Assembly (NCBI GenBank): GCA_017303935.1
Contig: JAFLBD010000002.1
Span: 248,001-312,000 of the forward strand
Source: Armatimonadota bacterium
GTDB lineage: Bacteria > Armatimonadota > Fimbriimonadia > Fimbriimonadales > Fimbriimonadaceae
Length of the DNA stretch: 64,000 nt
Reading direction: 5' to 3'
Numbering within the stretch: position 1 is the first letter of the stretch; each line of letters begins with the position of its first letter. A model generated the notes under the pieces. That model had not been told where the DNA came from, made no database searches, and saw only the letters and a program-made list of their open reading frames with translations. A program made the position numbers and the translations under genes. This document shows, piece by piece, positions 34,210-42,995 of the stretch.

Positions 34210-36897
34210 ATGAATAGCTTTGGCGCAAAATCGGTGCTCGAAGTAGGGCCCAACTCGTTCGATTACTACCGGCTGGGGGCATGCGCCACTGAAGCGCAAC
34301 TCAACCGACTCCCATTCAGCCTTCGCGTTCTGCTCGAGAACTTATTGCGAACCGAAGATGGCGTGAACATCACCCGCGATGATGTCCAATCTGTTCTCGC
34401 CTGGGATCCCAAAGCCACTCCAGATCGCGAGATTAGCTTCACTCCTGGCCGGGTGCTCCTCCAAGACTTCACTGGTGTACCTTGCGTCGTGGACCTAGCC
34501 GCAATGCGCGACGCGATCGCCAAGTTTGGTGGCGACCCAAAGAAAATCAATCCGCTCCAGCCAGTAGAACTCGTCATCGACCACTCGGTTCAAGTCGATG
34601 CCTACGGAAGCGATGCTGCACTGCAGATCAACCGCGACTTGGAATACAGCCGAAACCAGGAGCGATACGAGTTTCTGCGTTGGGGCCAACAAGCATTCGA
34701 TAATTTTAAGGTTGTTCCGCCAAACACGGGAATCGTCCACCAGGTCAATCTGGAGTACCTCGCCCGAGTTGTGATGACCAACGGCAAGCTGGCATACTTC
34801 GACACTTTGGTCGGTACCGACAGTCACACGACGATGATCAACGGCCTGGGCGTTTTGGGTTGGGGTGTTGGCGGTATTGAAGCGGAAGCCGCTATGCTGG
34901 GCCAGCCAGTCAGCATGTTGATCCCACAAGTGGTCGGATTCAAGCTCAATGGCAAATTGAGTGAGGGTGTCACCGCGACCGACCTCGTCCTTACAGTTAC
35001 AGAGATGCTCCGCGCACACGGCGTGGTCGGCAAGTTTGTAGAGTTTTATGGTGCGGGCGTTTGTGCGCTACCATTGGCAGACCGCGCTACCATCGCCAAC
35101 ATGGCTCCGGAATATGGCGCGACGATGGGATTCTTCCCGATCGATGAAGAGACTCTTCGATACCTTCGCGTTAGCGGCAGAGAAGAAGGTCAGATTGCCC
35201 TAGTTGAGGCGTACGCTAAGGCGCAGGGGATGTTCCTCGCGCCAGACAGTCCAGAGGCGGAATACACCAGCTATTTGGAACTAGATCTGTCAACCGTCGA
35301 ACCGAGTGTCGCAGGGCCGAAGCGTCCGCAAGATCGAATTCTTCTTCGATCAGCCCGGGAGAGCTACTACGCTGCGTTTCCAAACATCGCTCGCCCCGGC
35401 AGTGCAACCGCAACGGCTACTATGGTGAAGCCAGCGATTGAACGCAATTCGGAAACCGAACTCACCGATGGAGACGTGGTGATCGCAGCGATCACGAGCT
35501 GTACAAACACGAGCAATCCGAGCGTGATGGTTGCGGCTGGAATTGTGGCCCGGAAGGCCGCAGCTCTCGGGCTCAAGCCAAAGCCATGGGTCAAAACATC
35601 GCTCGCGCCAGGATCAAAGGTGGTGACGGAGTACCTGACTTCCAGCGGACTCATCGGTGACCTCGACAAGATCGGTTTCAACGTGGTGGGCTACGGATGC
35701 ACCACCTGTATCGGTAACAGCGGGCCGTTGCCAGAAGAAATCAGCAAGCAAATCCAAGCTGGCGACCTGAACGTAGTCAGCGTGTTGAGTGGCAATAGAA
35801 ACTTTGAAGGCCGTGTCAATGCGGAAGTGAAGGCAAACTATTTGATGTCACCTCCGCTCGTCGTGGCATACGCTTTGGCAGGCACCATTCAGATCGATCT
35901 GACCACGGAGCCGCTCGGAATTGATGATCGTGGGAACCCGGTCTTCTTGAAGGATATCTGGCCCACTCAACATGAAGTCGCTGAGATTGTTGGCACCCAC
36001 ATCCGGTCCGATATGTTCCGAAGGATGTACAACGGGGTCTTCGAAGGCGACGAAAAGTGGCAAGGCATCGCGGTTTCGGCCAGCGAGCAGTACGACTGGA
36101 ATCCAACCAGCACCTACGTCAAGCGCGCTCCGTACTTTGACGACATGCCGTTGGAAGCTCCAAGCAAGGTCAAGGAACTGACCGCGCTGCGCTGTATTGC
36201 AGTGCTGGGAGATTCAATCACCACGGATCACATCTCGCCAGCGGGTTCGATTAAGAGTAACAGCCCTGCGGGTTCTTACCTCTCGGCGCACAATGTTTCG
36301 CTCCATCTCTTTAATAGCTACGGTAGTCGCCGCGGCAACCACGAAGTGATGGTGCGCGGAACCTTTGCCAATATCCGACTCCGAAACCAAATTGCACCCG
36401 GAACAGAAGGTGGATTTACGACATACTGGCCGACGGAAGAAGTCACAACCATCTTCGATGCGAGTGAAAAGTACGCCGCCGCCGGAATTGGCGTCTGTGT
36501 CTTGGGTGGCAAGGAATATGGTTCAGGATCAAGCCGAGACTGGGCTGCAAAGGGTCCGAATCTGCTTGGGATCAAGTTCGTCCTCGCCGAAAGCTTCGAG
36601 CGAATTCACCGTTCGAACCTCGTTGGAATGGGAATTTTGCCGCTTCAGTTCATTCAAGGTGAATCGGTGGCATCGCTCGGCCTGACCGGCAAAGAGACTT
36701 TCTCGGTTATCGGACTCGCCGACGCCGTTGCCTCCGGATTTGCGAATGGCAAGGAGATCGAAGTGCGTGTCGAGGATGAGTCTGGAAACGATCGAATCAT
36801 CAAGGCGATCGTTCGAATCGATACTCCAAAGGAGATCGAATACTACCGTCACGGCGGCATCTTGCTCTACGTTTTGCGCAGCTTGCTCAAAGACTGA
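34210..36897 (+). CDS. acnA: aconitate hydratase A
   Basis: 895 residues, full-length AcnA/IRP type. It has [23 protein letters not shown], the cluster cysteines in [14 protein letters not shown] and [15 protein letters not shown], and swivel-domain motifs [12 protein letters not shown] and [14 protein letters not shown]. It isomerises citrate to isocitrate in the TCA cycle. No other TCA gene is adjacent. A strong terminator follows. Confidence 0.97.
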   Translation: MNSFGAKSVLEVGPNSFDYYRLGACATEAQLNRLPFSLRVLLENLLRTEDGVNITRDDVQSVLAWDPKATPDREISFTPGRVLLQDFTGVPCVVDLAAMRDAIAKFGGDPKKINPLQPVELVIDHSVQVDAYGSDAALQINRDLEYSRNQERYEFLRWGQQAFDNFKVVPPNTGIVHQVNLEYLARVVMTNGKLAYFDTLVGTDSHTTMINGLGVLGWGVGGIEAEAAMLGQPVSMLIPQVVGFKLNGKLSEGVTATDLVLTVTEMLRAHGVVGKFVEFYGAGVCALPLADRATIANMAPEYGATMGFFPIDEETLRYLRVSGREEGQIALVEAYAKAQGMFLAPDSPEAEYTSYLELDLSTVEPSVAGPKRPQDRILLRSARESYYAAFPNIARPGSATATATMVKPAIERNSETELTDGDVVIAAITSCTNTSNPSVMVAAGIVARKAAALGLKPKPWVKTSLAPGSKVVTEYLTSSGLIGDLDKIGFNVVGYGCTTCIGNSGPLPEEISKQIQAGDLNVVSVLSGNRNFEGRVNAEVKANYLMSPPLVVAYALAGTIQIDLTTEPLGIDDRGNPVFLKDIWPTQHEVAEIVGTHIRSDMFRRMYNGVFEGDEKWQGIAVSASEQYDWNPTSTYVKRAPYFDDMPLEAPSKVKELTALRCIAVLGDSITTDHISPAGSIKSNSPAGSYLSAHNVSLHLFNSYGSRRGNHEVMVRGTFANIRLRNQIAPGTEGGFTTYWPTEEVTTIFDASEKYAAAGIGVCVLGGKEYGSGSSRDWAAKGPNLLGIKFVLAESFERIHRSNLVGMGILPLQFIQGESVASLGLTGKETFSVIGLADAVASGFANGKEIEVRVEDESGNDRIIKAIVRIDTPKEIEYYRHGGILLYVLRSLLKD

Positions 36898-36919
36898 GCA
36901 GCGTAGTCCCAGCAAGAAC

Positions 36920-36952
36920 AAAGCCCGCTCGAATATCGAGCGGGCTTTGTCT
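36920..36952 (+). terminator. bidirectional intrinsic terminator after acnA
   Basis: AAAGCCCGCTCGA (36920-36932) pairs perfectly with TCGAGCGGGCTTT (36936-36948) around ATA. T- and A-rich flanks let it serve acnA and the convergent pilB. Confidence 0.9.
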
Positions 36953-36972
36953 TTTCTTACAACCGACGGGAA

Positions 36973-38751
36973 TTAATAACCTGCTGTAAACACAACGCGC
37001 ATGACTTCGCTTGGATCGGTCACGCCGTCCAAAACCTTGAACAGTCCGTCTTCGCGGAGTTCCTTCATGCCGTTTGCCTTCGCGGCCATTTTGATGTCGC
37101 CAAGCGGTGCGCGGCGAACGACCAATTCGGCGATTTCCGCGTTCATAGTCATCAGCTCGTGGACGCCCATTCGTCCGCGATATCCGGTCATTCGGTTCTC
37201 TTCAGCCGGAATGCCTCGGTACAACGTGACTTCTTCATCCGGGTCGCTCATTTCCATTCCGAACCGGCGAAGATCAATCGCCTTCACGGTGTAAGGCTCC
37301 TTGTTGTTCGGGTCAATTCGACGAGCAAGTCGCTGGGCTAGAACGCCGATAACGGTTGCCGAAATCAGATAAGGTTCAACGCCCATGTCCACCAAACGAA
37401 GCGTCGCGGACGGAGCATCGTTGGTGTGAAGGGTAGAAAGCACAAGGTGACCGGTGAGCGACGACTCAATCGCAATTTCAGCCGTTTCAAGGTCACGCAT
37501 TTCACCGACCATGATGATGTCAGGGTCTTGCCGCAAGAACGCTCGAAGCGCCGTTGCAAAGCTCAAGCCCGCCTTCTTGTTCACCTGCACCTGTGCGATG
37601 CCAGGAAGCTGGTACTCGACCGGGTCTTCGACCGTGACGATGTTCACGCCAACGGTATTGAGCTTGTTAAGCACTGAGTATTGAGTGGTGGTCTTTCCAG
37701 AACCCGTCGGACCCGTACAAAGGAACATTCCGTTGGGCTGGCTCACCAATTCTTCGATGCGCAGTAGGTTCTCGTCTGAGAACATCAACTTGTTCAAGCC
37801 CAACATAACGCTCGACTTGTCCAGAATACGCATAACGATCTTTTCGCCAAACGGCGTCGGGATCGCGTTCACACGCATGTCGTAATCCTTGTTGGCGTGT
37901 CGAACTTCGATACGGCCGTCTTGAGGAACTCGCCGTTCGGCGATGTTCATGTCCGACATAATTTTCAAACGGCTGATGAGCGGTGCCTGCAAGTTCTTTG
38001 GCACAGTCATCGCTTCCATCAAAACGCCGTCAATTCGGTAGCGGACGCGCACGGCTCGGCCTTGCGGTTCCACGTGGATGTCCGAAGCGCGGTCTGCAAT
38101 CGCTTGCTGGATGACCGCGTTTGCCAATCGGATAATTGGCGCCTGTTCGGCCATCTTTTCAGCGTCGGCATCACCACCGTCAGCGCCATCATCAAAAGCG
38201 GTTCGTCCTGCGCCAGCTTCAGCAATGGCTTGGCGGGCGGCTGCGCTCATCGCAGCAGGCGAGTTCGCGGCGGAATTCGCTGGTCCAGGAGCGGCTTGTT
38301 CTGGTGCGGCTTCGGCGCCGGAATAATACTTTCGGATCGCATCTTCGATCGCGCCAGGCACGGCCATCACCGGAATGACTCGAAGGCCACCGGTAGAGAT
38401 TCGAACGGCATCCAGCGCGTCAATGTTATTGACATTGGACATCGCCACATAAATGCTATTGCCGTCTTTTTTGACCGGGATAACGTTGTGTGTGCTGGCA
38501 ATTCTGGCAGGAAGAACATTGATTGCCGAAGATTCGATTGGTACTCGGTCGAGGTCAACAAATCCAACCCCAGCTTCTTGAGCTTGGGCACCAATCACCT
38601 CACGCTCGCCGCAAAAACCGAGCTTAACGAGGGACTTTTCGACTTTCTGGCCCGTTTGAGAAGCCACCTTTTCGGCTTCTACCAGTTGCTCCTTGGTAAC
38701 CAGGTTTTTGGAGATCAGGAACTCTTTCCAACTTAATCGAGGTTGAGCCAT
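36973..38751 (-). CDS. pilB: type IV pilus / type II secretion assembly ATPase
   Basis: 592 residues from ATG 38751, chosen for GGAGGAAGGAA upstream. Two-part N-terminus (MshEN-like, LISKNLVTKEQLVEAEKVA, then INVLPARIASTHNVIPVKK), an Ala/Pro-rich linker near 160-190, then the ATPase core. Walker A is GPTGSGKTTTQYSVL, the Asp box TVEDPVEYQLPGIAQ, Walker B IIMVGEMRDLETAEIAI and the His box LVLSTLHTNDAPS. It drives pilus extension or pseudopilus assembly. The four zinc-binding cysteines usual in PilB/GspE are missing (YRGIPAEENRMTGYRGRMG). No other pilus gene is in the window. Confidence 0.92.
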   Translation of the reverse strand: MAQPRLSWKEFLISKNLVTKEQLVEAEKVASQTGQKVEKSLVKLGFCGEREVIGAQAQEAGVGFVDLDRVPIESSAINVLPARIASTHNVIPVKKDGNSIYVAMSNVNNIDALDAVRISTGGLRVIPVMAVPGAIEDAIRKYYSGAEAAPEQAAPGPANSAANSPAAMSAAARQAIAEAGAGRTAFDDGADGGDADAEKMAEQAPIIRLANAVIQQAIADRASDIHVEPQGRAVRVRYRIDGVLMEAMTVPKNLQAPLISRLKIMSDMNIAERRVPQDGRIEVRHANKDYDMRVNAIPTPFGEKIVMRILDKSSVMLGLNKLMFSDENLLRIEELVSQPNGMFLCTGPTGSGKTTTQYSVLNKLNTVGVNIVTVEDPVEYQLPGIAQVQVNKKAGLSFATALRAFLRQDPDIIMVGEMRDLETAEIAIESSLTGHLVLSTLHTNDAPSATLRLVDMGVEPYLISATVIGVLAQRLARRIDPNNKEPYTVKAIDLRRFGMEMSDPDEEVTLYRGIPAEENRMTGYRGRMGVHELMTMNAEIAELVVRRAPLGDIKMAAKANGMKELREDGLFKVLDGVTDPSEVMRVVFTAGY

Positions 38752-38816
38752 AAACCTAGTTCCTTCCTCCACTGACTGCTGAATTCATTTCAAGCATTAC
38801 GATAAATCTTCCTGTA

Positions 38817-38837
38817 ACGGGTGATTTTAACCCGTTT
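38817..38837. repeat. inverted repeat between pilB and argS
   Basis: AACGGGT and ACCCGTT face each other across 7 nt (GATTTTA). It sits in the divergent intergenic region about 65 nt upstream of pilB, where a regulator could act. The rest of the gap (38752-39018) shows no gene. Confidence 0.3.
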
Positions 38838-39018
38838 GGACCATACAATGTCGAACTTGAGGGCATGATTTTTGCAGACAAGTTCAACTACGGACTAGAC
38901 GGAATCTGTATTCTGAACGTTCGGTTGATTCGAATCCAAAAATCAGTGTAGAAAATCACAGGTTTTTTGCGAGTTGATCGTTGGCAATACCCTTCAGGTT
39001 CGGGGTACATCCTTTAGT

Positions 39019-40905
39019 GTGATTCGGAATGTCCTCCAGCAAAAAATTCAAGTTGCACTTGCCAAGCTCCAAGATGGCGGTGTGATCTCGCGGGCGGACT
39101 ACCCTGTTCCCGATATTGCTGAACCCAAACAGCCCGAACATGGCGACTACGCTTGTAACATCGCGATGACCTCGGCCAAGCTCTCTGGACAAAACCCGAG
39201 AGCATTCGGTGAAGCGCTAGCAACCGTGCTGAGCTCTGATCCAGATTTTCTTGCGGTCGAAGTCGCTGGGCCAGGATTCTTGAATTTTCGCCTGAATCCC
39301 GCGTTCGCTGCGAGCTTTTTGTCAGATGTCATCCGCGAGGGGGAGAGCTTCGGGAAGTCCAAATCCGAGAATCCACTGCGCATCAACGTCGAATTTGTCT
39401 CCGTCAATCCGAACGGACCTATCACCATCGGATCCGGGCGAGGGGCAGCCTACGGTAGCACGCTTTGCAACGTTCTGGAAGCTGCCGGAAACACAGTCCA
39501 CCGCGAATACTATATCAACGATGGCGTTAACAGCGAGCAAATGCGACTGTTTGCGGTATCGGTTAAGGCACTTGCCGAGGGTCATCCCGTTCCCGAAAAT
39601 GGCTACAAAGGGGACTACGTTCAAGCCGTAGCTGATCAGATCGCGGTCGATAATCCAGGCCTCGCCGCAGCAGATAAGCCGGTCGAGTGGTACCAGATCG
39701 AATCCCAGAGGTTGATGCTGAAAGCCCAAAAAGAAGCGCTGACCGCGTTCGGAGTGGAATTCGACACTTGGTTCAGCGAGCAGTCGTTGCACGACGGTGG
39801 GCAGGTCGCCAAAGAATTTGAAACCCTTCTAAAAGGCGGCGTCGCTGATGAACTTCCCATTCGAAAGGTGCTCAAGCTAGCGAAAGGCGGCAAAATCGAG
39901 GACGTTCAGGAAGAAACCCAAGCTAGCGAAGAAGGTGAAGGATCGACTTCCACCGCTTGGTTGCGCTCGACGAAGTTTGGCGACGACATGGACCGAGTGC
40001 TTCGCCGCCGCGATGGAAGGCTGACCTATATCGCGAGCGATGTCGCCTACCATTGGGACAAATTTACTCGCCCAGCCGATGCCGACAAGCTGATCACCGT
40101 TCTGGGGCCAGACCACCACGGCTACATCGGCAGGTTGCTTGCGGTTGTCGGCGCGCTACTTTTGGCAGAGGGGAAGGTGCAGGATCCAACCCCAGGAGGA
40201 GAACTTTCTGAGATCGAAGCCAAGCTGTATTTCAGCCCACAAGATCGCGATCGATCCCTAGCCGCACTCGCACTAGCACGGCAAAAGCTCGAAGTTCAGA
40301 TTTTCCAGCTCGTACGCTTCATGAAAGATGGTGCGCCGGCCCCGATGCGCAAGCGTGACGGCAATATTTATGCTCTGATAGACCTCATCCGCGAGATCGG
40401 TCAGAAGCTACGACCGGACGAAGCACCGGAGATTCAGAACGAAACCGGACGGGATGTCGCACGCTTCTTTTATCTGATGCGGTCGCACGACACGACGTTC
40501 GACTTCGACCTCAACCTAGCCGAGACGAAGAGTGACGAGAACCCGGTTTTCTACGTTCAATATGCCCACGCGCGAATCTGCTCGATCCTAGAAAAGGCTG
40601 GTGATCAATCCGGCGAAGTCAAGCTAGAGTTGTTGCAGAATCCAAAGGAAGTTGCCCTCATTCGCCAAATCTGCGACTTGCCCTATCAGATTCAAAGGTG
40701 CGCCGAAGACTACGGCGTGCACCGATTGGTGAACTACGCGATCGAATTGGCGCGAAGCTTCCACCATTTCTATGGCGAGTGCCGGGTGATCCAAGAAGAG
40801 GAACCTGAGCTGACCAAAGCGCGTTTGACCTTGTGTCGAGCGGCCCAAGTCGCTCTACAGTCCGCGCTGAAGATGTTGGGCGTTTCTGCTCCAACGAAGA
40901 TGTAA
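39019..40905 (+). CDS. argS: arginyl-tRNA synthetase with degenerate HIGH motif
   Basis: 628 residues from GTG 39019, which gives the usual start (IRNVLQQKIQVALAKL); a TTG at 38974 would add 15 residues. It has the additional N-terminal domain (PEHGDYACNIAM), the Rossmann core, and the C-terminal DALR domain (VQYAHARICSILEKAG, RLTLCRAAQVAL). The HIGH region reads NPNGPITIGSGRG where HVGH or HIGH is expected, so both histidines are replaced. The KMSKS-like loop is PMRKRDGN. Everything else is typical, so the identity is firm. TACATC lies 7 nt before the start and may be a -10 box. It is followed by a small gene and hemW. Confidence 0.93.
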   Translation: MIRNVLQQKIQVALAKLQDGGVISRADYPVPDIAEPKQPEHGDYACNIAMTSAKLSGQNPRAFGEALATVLSSDPDFLAVEVAGPGFLNFRLNPAFAASFLSDVIREGESFGKSKSENPLRINVEFVSVNPNGPITIGSGRGAAYGSTLCNVLEAAGNTVHREYYINDGVNSEQMRLFAVSVKALAEGHPVPENGYKGDYVQAVADQIAVDNPGLAAADKPVEWYQIESQRLMLKAQKEALTAFGVEFDTWFSEQSLHDGGQVAKEFETLLKGGVADELPIRKVLKLAKGGKIEDVQEETQASEEGEGSTSTAWLRSTKFGDDMDRVLRRRDGRLTYIASDVAYHWDKFTRPADADKLITVLGPDHHGYIGRLLAVVGALLLAEGKVQDPTPGGELSEIEAKLYFSPQDRDRSLAALALARQKLEVQIFQLVRFMKDGAPAPMRKRDGNIYALIDLIREIGQKLRPDEAPEIQNETGRDVARFFYLMRSHDTTFDFDLNLAETKSDENPVFYVQYAHARICSILEKAGDQSGEVKLELLQNPKEVALIRQICDLPYQIQRCAEDYGVHRLVNYAIELARSFHHFYGECRVIQEEEPELTKARLTLCRAAQVALQSALKMLGVSAPTKM

Positions 40906-40909
40906 CACG

Positions 40910-41080
40910 ATGTGGATCAAAGGGGTGATCGGTTCGGCAGTGGGCGGCGCATTCGGCTACGGATACACCGTTCTGCAGCAACACTATGCCCAGTACTGCG
41001 TCAAGTGCGAGATCTCCGCGCTCCCGATTGTCACCGGCGCAGCGATCGGAGCCGCTGTAGCACTGTTTAGCAAAAAATGA
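40910..41080 (+). CDS. small membrane protein, DUF6132-like (56 aa)
   Basis: A 56-residue protein beginning MWIKGVIGSAVGGAFGYGY. Two hydrophobic helices flank a Cys-x-x-Cys loop (QYCVKCEISALP), and the second is VTGAAIGAAVALF. The layout matches the small DUF6132-type proteins. It starts 4 nt after the argS stop, and its TGA overlaps the hemW start (ATGA), so it lies inside a tight three-gene run. The short length makes it easy to miss. Function is unknown; the cysteine pair may bind a metal. Confidence 0.75.
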   Translation: MWIKGVIGSAVGGAFGYGYTVLQQHYAQYCVKCEISALPIVTGAAIGAAVALFSKK

Positions 41081-42189
41081 ATCCAGTCTCGGTCTACGTC
41101 CACATTCCGTTTTGTCCCTCGAAATGTGGCTATTGCGACTTTAACTCCTATGCGATGACCGGCGAAATCGTTGACCGGACGACTGCCGCGATCTTGAGCG
41201 AAATTCGAAAGTCTCCGTGGGCGGGTCGCCCAGCCAAAACGATTTTCTTTGGCGGCGGAACGCCGACATTTTTGGAAGCGCAGGACCAGATTGAAATCCT
41301 GAACGCCATCATGGAAGCCCATCCTCCGACGGCCGATTGCGAGATCACGAGCGAGGCCAATCCAGGAACCGTGGACCAATCCAAATTCGCCGCGCTCCGT
41401 CAAGCAGGCTTCAACCGAATCAGCCTGGGCGGACAGAGCTTTGCACCGGAAGAACTCAAGCAACTCGGCCGCGTCCATGGTCAAGGCGACATCCACCGCG
41501 CAGTGTATGCCGCGCATGAGGCGGGATTTGAAAACATCAATCTCGATTTGATGTTTGCCCTACCGGGGCAAACGCTCGCTCGCTGGAAATCAAACCTCGA
41601 CTTCGCGCTACAGCTTCCAGTAAATCACCTGTCGTTGTATTGCCTGACCATCGAGCCGAATACACGGTTTCACAAGCTACATCAGCGCGGATTGCTGGAG
41701 GTCTTGGACGAGGATCGACAAACAGAGATGTACGACTTGGCGGCCTCTCGGTGTGCCGAAAATGGGTTTGAACATTACGAAATCAGCAACTTTTGCAAGC
41801 CCGGATTTCAGTCACGGCACAACCTCGCGTACTGGCGATGCGAAGAATATCTGGCCTATGGTCCGGGCGCAGTCGGATGCTTTGACGATGGCGAAGGGCG
41901 ACACCGATACACGAACTTGAAACATCCGACTGGGTATTCCAAAGCGGTCGAGTCTGGCGCCAACTTGTGGTGCGAACACGAAATCTTGACCGATGAAAAT
42001 CGAAGGTTGGAGCAACTGATGATGGGGCTCAGATTGAGTGAAGGCGTCTCGATATCCGGCCTTCCAATCGATCAAAGCGAACTCCAGAAACTGGTCCATA
42101 GAGGCTGGCTCAACGCAGAAAGTGATCGGCTCAAACTCACCGATGAAGGTCGGCATTTTTGCTCCGAAGTGGCGCTTTGCCTGGCCTAG
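41077..42189 (+). CDS. hemW: radical-SAM heme chaperone HemW
   Basis: 370 residues. The radical-SAM cysteines are C13, C17 and C20 in HIPFCPSKCGYCDFNSY. FFGGGTPTFL, EANPGTVDQSKFAALR, RISLGGQSF and NINLDLMFALPGQT follow, and the C-terminal HemN-like domain contains HNLAYWRCEEYLAYGPGAVG. The Cys spacing and the C-terminal domain point to HemW, which inserts heme into target proteins, rather than true coproporphyrinogen oxidase HemN. It overlaps the small membrane gene by 4 nt. Confidence 0.9.
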   Translation: MNPVSVYVHIPFCPSKCGYCDFNSYAMTGEIVDRTTAAILSEIRKSPWAGRPAKTIFFGGGTPTFLEAQDQIEILNAIMEAHPPTADCEITSEANPGTVDQSKFAALRQAGFNRISLGGQSFAPEELKQLGRVHGQGDIHRAVYAAHEAGFENINLDLMFALPGQTLARWKSNLDFALQLPVNHLSLYCLTIEPNTRFHKLHQRGLLEVLDEDRQTEMYDLAASRCAENGFEHYEISNFCKPGFQSRHNLAYWRCEEYLAYGPGAVGCFDDGEGRHRYTNLKHPTGYSKAVESGANLWCEHEILTDENRRLEQLMMGLRLSEGVSISGLPIDQSELQKLVHRGWLNAESDRLKLTDEGRHFCSEVALCLA

Positions 42190-42213
42190 GTAATCTATCG
42201 CTTCGGTTAGACA

Positions 42214-42957
42214 ATGAATTGGGTTTTGGCGCCGCTCACCTTTGTCGGGGAATCTTCGATCATCTTTTGGGATGCGATTCGCCGCCTTTTTCGCCGCCCG
42301 TTCGAATTCGGTGAAGTGGCCAACCAGATCGGTTTCGTTGCGCTGAATTCGGTGCCGATCGTCGCCTTGACAACGTTCTTTTCCGGTTCGGTTTTGGCAC
42401 TCTATTCAGCCGAAATCCTGGTTCGGTACGGCGCATCAACTCTGGCGGGAGCAACCGTTGGCCTCGCTGTCACGCGAGAAATCGCGCCTGTTCTCGCTGG
42501 AATCATGGTCGCTGCCCGATGTGGCTCAACCATGGCCGCGCAGATAGGATCGATGGTGGTCACCGAGCAAGTGGATGCTCTTCGTGCCCTCAATGTCCAT
42601 CCAACCAACTATCTGGTGATTCCGAGGATCGTGGCGTGCGTGGTCGGCGTACCATTTCTCTGCCTGATCGGGTGCTATGCCGGAATCATAGGAGGGATGA
42701 TCCTAGCTCAAACTGCGGGAGTCCCGAATCAAGCCTTTTTGAACTCTTTGCGCCAATTCGTGATGCCGTGGGACATCATCGGCGGGCTGATCAAGACTCT
42801 ATTTTTTGGGCTGATTATTGCGGTCGTCGCCTGTCAACAAGGGCTTCGTAGCCGGGATGGTGCGGTGGGTGTCGGAAGGGCGACGACCAACACCGTCGTG
42901 ATCTCGATGGTCCTGGTTTATGCGGCAAATTTTGTTTTGGCCGCCATCCTGTATTAA
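42214..42957 (+). CDS. mlaE: MlaE/YrbE-family lipid-transport permease
   Basis: 247 residues with five to six transmembrane helices. Family hallmarks are FSGSVLALYSAEILVRYGA, LAVTREIAPVLAGIMVAARCGS and EQVDALRALNVHPTNYLVIPR. MlaE permeases work with an MlaF ATPase and an MlaD substrate-binding protein to move phospholipids between membranes. None of these partners is in the window, so this is a lone permease gene that must borrow components from elsewhere. TAATCT 17 nt before the start could be a -10 box. Confidence 0.88.
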   Translation: MNWVLAPLTFVGESSIIFWDAIRRLFRRPFEFGEVANQIGFVALNSVPIVALTTFFSGSVLALYSAEILVRYGASTLAGATVGLAVTREIAPVLAGIMVAARCGSTMAAQIGSMVVTEQVDALRALNVHPTNYLVIPRIVACVVGVPFLCLIGCYAGIIGGMILAQTAGVPNQAFLNSLRQFVMPWDIIGGLIKTLFFGLIIAVVACQQGLRSRDGAVGVGRATTNTVVISMVLVYAANFVLAAILY

Positions 42958-42995
42958 CGCTGGGTATTTGCCGATAATTTGGGCTAGGCCCAACG

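Noticed and set aside
38860-38960. tRNA-like TTCGAATCC stretch before argS
   Set aside because: No acceptor stem, D-arm or anticodon arm can be folded around it.
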